Positions 7,435 through 12,701 of a DNA stretch of 12,701 nt are shown in pieces. The notes under the pieces were generated by a model. The model ran no database searches. It had not been told where the DNA came from and saw only the letters and a program-made list of their open reading frames with translations. The position numbers and the translations under genes were made by a program. The stretch comes from Tritrichomonas foetus (lineage: Eukaryota; Parabasalia; Tritrichomonadida; Tritrichomonadidae), in NCBI GenBank assembly GCA_001839685.1, contig MLAK01000875.1:21337-34037 (forward strand). Reading direction: 5' to 3'. The stretch's first letter is position 1; every line of letters starts with the position of its first letter.

Positions 7435-8115
7435 AAATGCACTCTGTATCTATTCGAAATATTTCTGGGTCGATGTTGTTGTAATAATCAATGCAAATTT
7501 TGTGAATATTGGACATAAAAGCTATTATATGATTTGTGAATCAAATTTACAGAAAAAGAATTGATTCACAAATCATTGTTTGCATCATAGTTTTTCATCT
7601 TCACGTGAAGTGTTGAATAAATTGTTTGATATTTTTTTAATTTATGTTTCGATTGCTTTAATTTTATTTTATTTTATTGCTTTTATATTATAATTTATCC
7701 ACAACTACTCCACTCGTACGAAAATGATTTTTGTTGACATGAATTGTTTCATGTAGATAAACTTTTTCTGAATGCGATGATATAAATTGAATGAACCAAC
7801 AATCAAATAATTGATAGTTGAATACAAGACCATATACATACTGAAAATATCTTCACAGCGAAAATATGATTGAGTTTTGATTATATTCGCATGTGTTTTG
7901 CAATATTAATTGATAAAATTGTTTATTGTGAATAAACAATAAATAAAGATTTCCCTACAGTTTCTCATTCAAAGAAATGAAGAAAGAGAAAAAGTTTCAT
8001 ATCGATAAATTTTCAATAGGATAACTAGTCAGGACATTCAACTAGTTCAAAGGCTGACATCTTTTTCTATTATCCATTAGGCAATATTTTGATTCACTTC
8101 ACAAATTTGAAAGTT
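7435..8115. other. Intergenic gap, 3' flank hairpin, no supported gene
   Basis: About 680 bases of AT-rich DNA between two rightward genes. Apart from the perfect hairpin at 7529-7576, I see only poly-T tracts and short scattered inverted motifs. No frame here carries a recognisable protein. Confidence 0.5.
7529..7576. repeat. Perfect 16-bp inverted repeat (hairpin) with 16-base loop
   Basis: Left arm ATGATTTGTGAATCAA (7529-7544), loop 7545-7560, right arm TTGATTCACAAATCAT (7561-7576): all 16 positions pair. It starts 95 bases after the coiled-coil gene's stop. It could be a 3'-UTR or transcription-end structure of that gene, or a small inverted-repeat element; no target duplication is obvious. 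Confidence 0.8.
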
Positions 8116-8182
8116 ATCGTTATTCTACCAAAATTTTGACAAAAATTTTGTCTCATTTTAAAATTATCTGTTAACTTGACAA
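8116..8182 (+). promoter_or_regulatory. Composite promoter of the beta-helix/RING gene
   Basis: ATCGTT (8116-8121, the reverse complement of the M3 element AACGAT); palindrome GACAAAAATTTTGTC (8138-8152); initiator TCATTTTA from 8153 with predicted +1 A at 8155; GTTAACTTGA at 8170-8179; ATG at 8183. The predicted 5' UTR is 28 bases. The order and spacing nearly copy those upstream of the EF-hand gene at 2914. Confidence 0.55.
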
Positions 8183-9973
8183 ATGGAATCACCTTATCCG
8201 ATATTACCGAACTTACTTCTTAAGTGTATTGATTACAACGCGACCGAAAACAGATACGATTTTCATCCTGAAACAAAAATTAATCATGTCATATATATCC
8301 GCACTCCGATTTCTTTGAAAGGAACCGCATCAATTGATAAGGTCATCACATCCAATTGTGAATTGCGATTTAATGATTCAAAATTAGATACATCAATTCA
8401 AGTCACTGCCAATGGCAAAATTACAGCATACAATTGTGTTTTTTCAGCATCAAAGTCATGCAAATATGCGATAGAAATCTTTGGAAAATCAGAAGGGTAT
8501 TTCAAAAACTGTGTTTTTATTGGATTTGATATTGCTGCCGTTTTAGTTCGAGACAATTCATATTCAAAATTCGAAGACTGTACTTTTATTGATAGTTTAG
8601 CTGCTTCAATTTCTCTTTGTTCAAATGCCAGTGCAGATATGATAAGGTGTAAGTTCAATGGCAGCCTTAAATATGGAGTTTTTTGTAGTGGTAGTTTTGC
8701 TACTATTGTTGATTGTGAATTCAAAAACTTGAAAGAAAGAGCTATTTTTGTTTATGATGATTCATCTATAGTTATCAAAGATTCAACCTTTGAAGATTGT
8801 AAAAACGGAATATGTGTTGCCAAAAAATCAATTATTCAATTAGATAATTCTTCTTTTGATCTTATTAATTTAATAGCTATTTCAGTGATTGAAAACTCTT
8901 ATTTTACTCTCAAAAACTCTAGGTTCAATGACATAGGTATGGCATTAAATGTCAAAAACTCAAATGGTGAATTTCGTGATTCCAACATTCACAACACTCA
9001 TCAAACACCAATTGCTTTATTTGGAAAAGGCAATTCCTCACTTATTTCAAATGTCAGCATTGATACAAGTTTGGTTTTCGGTATAATTATTCGAGACAAA
9101 GCTTCACCACAAATATTTAATTGTAGTTTTGAAAATATCTATGACCATTGTTTCTCAATTTCTGATTTTTCTTCACCATTAATCGCTTATTGTTACATTT
9201 CTAGTCACCAAAATGGGTTTTCAATATTTAATGGTGCCACTCCATTGATTTTATATAATGAAATCAAAGCAAAAACTGCTTTTTCTTGTTTAACATTAGG
9301 TTGCCCAATCATAGCAATGAACAACTGCTCATTATGTATGATAAATACGCCAAATAACTTAATTGATTTAGAATTTATAGATTATACTCAGTATAAAGAT
9401 GAAAATGGGAAAGAGAAAATTATATTTGACAGTTTAGAAACCCTCAAACATTATAAAAATTATGGAAAAAATGAATTCATGAAGGAATTAAAAAGTGATA
9501 AAAAAGATGAAATATTCTTAAGTTTTGAAGGAGATATTTACAGATTAATTTTTCAACAAAATGGAAGATTACAATATATCCCACCATTAAATGATGAATG
9601 CGAATGTAAATGTTGTTTAAAACATATAAAAAAATTCGAAAATGAATGCAATAAATGTGTGAATTGTGGAAAAAAATCCAATATTTTATGTTCACCATGC
9701 GCTCACAAAATTTACTGTGAAGAATGTGTTCAACAAAAGAAAGTTGCAGATAAATGCCCTTTATGCCACATTAAAATAGTTGCAACGACACCTATATATG
9801 AGAACTTTGAAGAATGTGCTATTTGTTATGACGCTAAACCTGATGTTGTTTTCCTTCTGTGTGGTCATAAATGTTGCTGTCATGAATGTGCAGAACAGAC
9901 TTTAACAATTAACAAAAAATGTCCTGTCTGCAATTCAAAACTTTCAGCAATTCGACATATTTTCCCTATCTGA
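8183..9973 (+). CDS. Cytosolic right-handed beta-helix protein with two C-terminal RING fingers (probable E3 ubiquitin ligase)
   Basis: 596 residues with no signal peptide or membrane helix. Residues about 50-390 are repeating beta-helix coils of roughly 22-24 residues, with the recurring pattern F-x-N/D-C-x-F (for example FKNCVF, FEDCTF, VDCEF, FNCSF), like the PbH1/NosD-type repeats of FBXO11. A linker (about 390-465) leads to a Cys-rich patch (CECKCC, CNKC). RING 1: C492, C495, C506, H508, C512, C515, C525, C528. RING 2: C545, C548, C560, H562, C566, C569, C580, C583. RING 2 has the C-G-H-x3-C-x2-C spacing of MDM2/IAP-type RINGs and ends in CPVC; all ligands are present in both. RING domains bring an E2-ubiquitin to a substrate, and the helix would be the substrate- or ligand-binding part; that role is inferred. 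The ATG sits 28 bases after a good initiator. The stop codon TGA is the first triplet of a tandem repeat. Confidence 0.87.
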   Translation: MESPYPILPNLLLKCIDYNATENRYDFHPETKINHVIYIRTPISLKGTASIDKVITSNCELRFNDSKLDTSIQVTANGKITAYNCVFSASKSCKYAIEIFGKSEGYFKNCVFIGFDIAAVLVRDNSYSKFEDCTFIDSLAASISLCSNASADMIRCKFNGSLKYGVFCSGSFATIVDCEFKNLKERAIFVYDDSSIVIKDSTFEDCKNGICVAKKSIIQLDNSSFDLINLIAISVIENSYFTLKNSRFNDIGMALNVKNSNGEFRDSNIHNTHQTPIALFGKGNSSLISNVSIDTSLVFGIIIRDKASPQIFNCSFENIYDHCFSISDFSSPLIAYCYISSHQNGFSIFNGATPLILYNEIKAKTAFSCLTLGCPIIAMNNCSLCMINTPNNLIDLEFIDYTQYKDENGKEKIIFDSLETLKHYKNYGKNEFMKELKSDKKDEIFLSFEGDIYRLIFQQNGRLQYIPPLNDECECKCCLKHIKKFENECNKCVNCGKKSNILCSPCAHKIYCEECVQQKKVADKCPLCHIKIVATTPIYENFEECAICYDAKPDVVFLLCGHKCCCHECAEQTLTINKKCPVCNSKLSAIRHIFPI

Positions 9974-10089
9974 TCATAAGAACCTGATCATAAAGAACAT
10001 GATCATATAAAGAACATGATCATAAGAACCTAATCTTAAGAATCTGATCATAAAGAACATGATCATAAAGAACATGATCATAAAGAACC
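9971..10089. repeat. Tandem repeat of 14-17-bp units beginning at the stop codon
   Basis: Eight consecutive units of the form TGATCATAAAGAACA/C (lengths 14, 15, 17, 14, 14, 15, 15, 15), followed by a broken ninth (TGATAACATA). The first TGA is the stop codon of the RING gene. Each full unit holds the palindrome TGATCA and most hold TAAA or TAAG, so copies of the trichomonad polyadenylation tetramer are multiplied in the 3' UTR. There are no spacers, which rules out a CRISPR array. Confidence 0.9.
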
Positions 10090-10277
10090 TGATAACATAT
10101 AGCCCATAATTCCTATTCCTGGGTGTTCTAAGATTCTTTGATTCTGTTTTGTTTTTTTGTTTTTATTATTTATAATAAAAAATGTCAAAAAATAAAAACA
10201 ATTTTTTTTTATTCTTTATCTTTATTCATAAATATTTAAAAATATTTGCTTATAAAAAATGAATTTAGAACATGAAT
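10090..10277. other. Convergent intergenic gap
   Basis: AT-rich DNA with several poly-T and poly-A runs between the ends of the RING gene and the leftward membrane-protein gene. No coding region is seen. On the minus strand the stop codon of the membrane protein is TAA inside TTTAAAT, so a TAAA polyadenylation signal overlaps the stop, as known in Trichomonas. Confidence 0.5.
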
Positions 10278-10703
10278 TTAAATGTTACTAAAGATACCAG
10301 AAACGATTGTGAGAATGCCCGAAAGAAGTCCAAGGGCGCCTGCTGCAATTCCAAGGTCTCCTGAGTATCCAATTGTTAAAATACCAACAGCTAAATAATA
10401 AACTGCTCTGAAAAGTGGTGCATCAAAAAGTGATGAAAAAGATTGAAATGGAGGAATAATCAATAAAATCTCAAAAACAGCAAGAACAAGCGAAATAACA
10501 CCGAGAAAAACTGGGAAATAATATGAAAACCAAGGGAAGTTCACGTCAGGATCGTCGATTTTCACGCTGAAATCAATCTTATTGGAGGCGCTTGGAATTT
10601 TGTCGGATTTGGAGAACCAAAACAGTAGAGCGGCAGCAACGATGATTTGGCAACAAGCTGAGATGATTCCAATAATCATAGCAACGATGGATTTGACATT
10701 CAT
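10278..10703 (-). CDS. Small four-helix membrane protein, unknown family
   Basis: 141 residues starting MNVKSIVAMIIG. Four hydrophobic helices are visible: about 6-30, 60-85, 95-112 and 116-138. Between helices 1 and 2 is a ~28-residue polar loop (KSDKIPSASNKIDFSVKIDDP); between 2 and 3 a short loop with PPFQSFSSLFDAPLFRA. The second half (a Gly/Ile-rich helical pair with YYLAVGILTIGYSGDLGIAAG) is vaguely like small Golgi/vesicle four-helix proteins such as the TVP15 group, but the match is too weak to name it. It is probably an endomembrane protein. There is a clear ATG and an intact frame; no M3-like box is seen in the 140 bases upstream, only a TCAAAAT that does not fit the initiator rule well. 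Confidence 0.75.
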   Translation of the reverse strand: MNVKSIVAMIIGIISACCQIIVAAALLFWFSKSDKIPSASNKIDFSVKIDDPDVNFPWFSYYFPVFLGVISLVLAVFEILLIIPPFQSFSSLFDAPLFRAVYYLAVGILTIGYSGDLGIAAGALGLLSGILTIVSGIFSNI

Positions 10704-11334
10704 GAATTAAAATTAAAATTCAAGTTGGAATTAAAAATTTTGAATTTAAGAAAAAACGTATGCATTTGAAAAGTTGGTTTATCATATAGAAAATTCTGAC
10801 AATATATAAACTTTTTCTAGCATTATTCTCCCAATTTTTCAATGTGCCTTGAAAAAATTACCTCAATGAAATTACGGTTTTTTGACCTCTATCACTATTA
10901 TTTAAGAAGAAATTGGCCATCTTTGTTTTCATCAAAAAAATATAAAGTCGATATTTCAATGAATGAAAAATATCTTCGAAATAAAAAAATGAAATCATTA
11001 GAAAAGAATATTATTGGTTATAATATCCTGTATCTTTTCAAATAGTTTTTTGAAAAAAGTAAAAAGAAAAATCACATTTTCAAGATTTCGTTTCTTTTAC
11101 ATGAATACAAAGAAGAATTAATGTATAGAAGAGATGAGGTATATTACAGAACAGAAGGAATTACTTTGTCATAAAGAATAATGGACATTTGTGAATATTC
11201 TGAAGAAAACGTTGGAACATGTAATTTGACTATATTTACTCGATGATAGAAACAAAAGAATTATCATTTAATAAATGTAATTTACTTAATCAAAATAAAT
11301 ATCTAGAGTTCGCCTTATTCAATCATCTATGATT
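10704..11334. other. Gene-poor gap
   Basis: About 630 bases of AT-rich DNA between two leftward genes. A 67-codon rightward frame at 10842-11045 is listed separately with low confidence. The rest shows no recognisable feature beyond A/T runs. Confidence 0.45.
10842..11045 (+). CDS. Doubtful 67-residue open frame
   Basis: ATG to TAG, rich in Lys, Asn, Tyr and Leu, with no domain, signal or repeat that I recognise. It lies opposite in direction to its neighbours in an otherwise empty gap. It could be a small gene, an eroded coding remnant or chance; the composition is what AT-rich noise would give. I would not rely on it without transcript support. Confidence 0.15.
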   Translation: MCLEKITSMKLRFFDLYHYYLRRNWPSLFSSKKYKVDISMNEKYLRNKKMKSLEKNIIGYNILYLFK

Positions 11335-12504
11335 CTATATTTTGTTAAATCCTGGTGATTGATTTCGCTTTTTCTTTATAACAAAATAAACAATAATTGC
11401 GATAAGAGCAATAACTGCTACACCAGCAGCAACACCAATTCCAATTATTGCGTTTCTTGATAATGTTTGTGATTTATCTGTTGGAACAATATCTTCACCA
11501 TCATCATCTTCAGAATCTTTTTTAATAACCAAAACATTTCCTTCAACATTTCCACTCCAATTAGAAGCAACAACAGTCAATGTTAAATTCGAATCATCAG
11601 CTGCTGCAATCACATCACCTGTAGTTGACATATTTTCAATTAACATTTCACATGAACCGCCATTAGAACCTTCATCTCCCCATTGGTCTGCTGCTGCTTT
11701 TAACAAAATATTGCTTGTAAATGTGAATGATGAATTATAAAAATATGCTTTTGCATGAGTATTTGTAATATAAATCATGGGACCTTCAGATTTTGTCGTT
11801 ATTGAACTATGATAAGAATAGAATAAAGCTGTTCCAATATCAGCATCCATTGACATACTTTGATATAGCATGATTCCATGTTTCACATATCCGACTAATT
11901 CGCAATTTGTTAAATTAATGGAATTCTTTCCTTCTACAACAGCTGCTTCTGAGCCAGTTGCTTCACCAATCACATCAACAACTGTTATATTTCCTGTTGA
12001 ATAAACACATGGACTTCCTTCACCTGATGATTTCAATAAATTCATTTGATTGTTAGAATTACCAAAAACTGTCACCCATCCTTCTCCTCTGTCAGTTGCC
12101 AATGGTGCACAATGTTCACCTTCAGTATTAATATTGATACCATATGCAGTAATGTTTCCACTGTAAGTTGAATCTAAGCCTCTTGAAGAATCTTTGTAAG
12201 TTTTAATTCGAATGTTTGTAATTTCAAAAGTGCCACTATCAGTTGCAAAAACAGCATTAGATCCTGTACTATTTGTAACAATACTACAGTTGTTTAAAAC
12301 TGTTTTAGAAGTGCTTCCAACAGTAACAACTGCAGAATTGAGTCCATAGAAATTATAATCAGGCACGAATTTTGACACTATCCATTTTCCTCCCTCGCCA
12401 CAAAAATAATTTTTGAGAACTTTTAGAAATGGCAGAATTTTGCGCGGGAAAATTACTTCTCTCAATTGCTCCTTGACAAAGCTTGCAGGGGATTCTAATT
12501 CTGG
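11335..12504 (-). pseudogene. 5'-truncated surface beta-helix protein of probable bacterial ancestry
   Basis: The frame is open from 12504 (just after TAG at 12505-12507) to the stop at 11335-11337, but there is no ATG until 12045-12043, inside the domain; the first candidate upstream is only a TTG at 12465. Family-like sequence begins at about 12354 (NFYGLN) and continues through coils with GLDSTYSGNITAYG, HCAPLATDRGEGWVTV, GEGSPCVYSTGNITV, VVEGKNSINLTNCEL, GIMLYQS and WGDEGSNGG. It then has an acidic linker (DSEDDDGED), one membrane helix (about 25 residues, GIGVAAG core) and a tail KKKRNQSPGFNKI. The phrases resemble right-handed beta-helix proteins of gut bacteria; the membrane anchor and basic tail are trichomonad-like. 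Residues encoded at 12465-12360 look unrelated (Lys/Phe-rich, no signal peptide), so the N-terminal part with its secretion signal has been lost. The remaining frame has no internal stop, implying a recent break. Confidence 0.65.
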
Positions 12505-12650
12505 CTAAGAGTTAAAATCCGTTCCGACCTGCTTGTAATGAAGGGGAGTTTTTGACGAGGGGTCATGCTGTTTGTGGTACCAAGCTTATATAATCGTTTA
12601 AATATTTGAAAATTTTGGAAAAAGTTTATATTTTATGGGCGAATTGTTAA
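12361..12650. other. Compositionally distinct segment, likely repetitive or mobile-element remnant
   Basis: GC-richer than the flanks, with blocks such as GACGAGGGGTCATGC, TTGCGCGGGAAAA and CTTGCAGGGGATTC. On the minus strand there is a short ATG frame from about 12565 (starts MTPRQKLPF) stopping after some two dozen codons, and an AACGAT (12598-12593) next to TATATAAG. It ends where the truncated beta-helix gene starts being family-like. I cannot name an element; no terminal repeats are visible inside the window. Confidence 0.4.
12438..12452. promoter_or_regulatory. E2F-like site
   Basis: TTTTGCGCGGGAAAA on the plus strand reads TTTTCCCGCGCAAAA on the other, containing TTTCCCGC, a full match to the E2F consensus TTTSSCGC. 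It is notable in AT-rich DNA but is a single site inside a likely repeat, so a regulatory role is only a possibility. Confidence 0.3.
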
Positions 12651-12701
12651 AAATGCCTTGGTTCGAATTATTTCAATTTATTTTATTTTTTTTTTTTTTT
12701 T

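Noticed and set aside
8398..8724. Minus-strand frame in the beta-helix gene
   Set aside because: Antisense shadow of repeated coils; no features of its own.
9971..10089. CRISPR-like array
   Set aside because: The units are contiguous without spacers and the setting is a eukaryotic 3' UTR.
12465..12465. TTG as the start codon of the right-hand beta-helix gene
   Set aside because: Eukaryotic nuclear genes rarely start at TTG, the following residues are not a signal peptide, and no ATG lies upstream in frame before the stop at 12505-12507.
12593..12598. M3-like AACGAT as promoter of the last gene
   Set aside because: The spacing to the nearest TCATTA (12541-12536) is too long, and the gene downstream lacks a start codon.
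1..12701. Defence system, phage or viral genes
   Set aside because: No nuclease, polymerase, integrase, capsid or toxin-antitoxin signature was seen on either strand.

Overview
The window looks like nuclear DNA of a trichomonad (Parabasalia), most likely Tritrichomonas foetus or a close relative. The species assignment is an inference. The signs are strongly AT-rich DNA, compact intron-free genes on both strands, and standard stop codons. There are also TCA-type initiator motifs 24-28 bases before start codons, and type I surface proteins ending in a small-residue-rich membrane helix with a short basic tail. A very long coiled-coil protein and a beta-helix protein with RING fingers fit the same lineage.

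Layout from left to right: (1) the 3' part of a type I surface protein gene (+, enters from outside the window) with a Pro/Thr stalk; (2) a repeat- and palindrome-bearing gap; (3) a DHHC-type palmitoyltransferase-like membrane protein (-) whose zinc ligands are gone and whose signature reads DHIC; (4) a 148-base divergent promoter; (5) a 169-residue EF-hand protein (+) with a possible N-myristoylation signal; (6) a gap holding the decayed N-terminal part of what looks like a GBP/atlastin-type GTPase; (7) a 960-residue coiled-coil protein (+) with a C-terminal SxIP-like motif; (8) a 748-base gap with a perfect 16-bp hairpin; (9) a 596-residue beta-helix protein with two C-terminal RING fingers (+), followed at its stop codon by a 14-17-base tandem repeat; (10) a small four-helix membrane protein (-); (11) a gene-poor gap; (12) a surface beta-helix gene (-) resembling a bacterial family, which has lost its 5' end and start codon and abuts a compositionally different, GC-richer segment at the right edge.

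The genes are separately transcribed eukaryotic units and show no operon logic. There are loose themes: membrane and surface biology (two beta-rich ectodomain proteins, an acyltransferase-like protein, a four-helix protein) and lipid-modified or calcium signalling (EF-hand protein). I see no defence system, CRISPR array, tRNA or rRNA.

The points most worth a second look are the composite promoter shared by the EF-hand and RING genes, the beta-helix/tandem-RING fusion, the zinc-less DHIC acyltransferase, the probably bacterial origin and 5' truncation of the last gene, the GTPase pseudogene, and the SxIP motif. No database search was possible, so family names rest on motifs and memory of the families.
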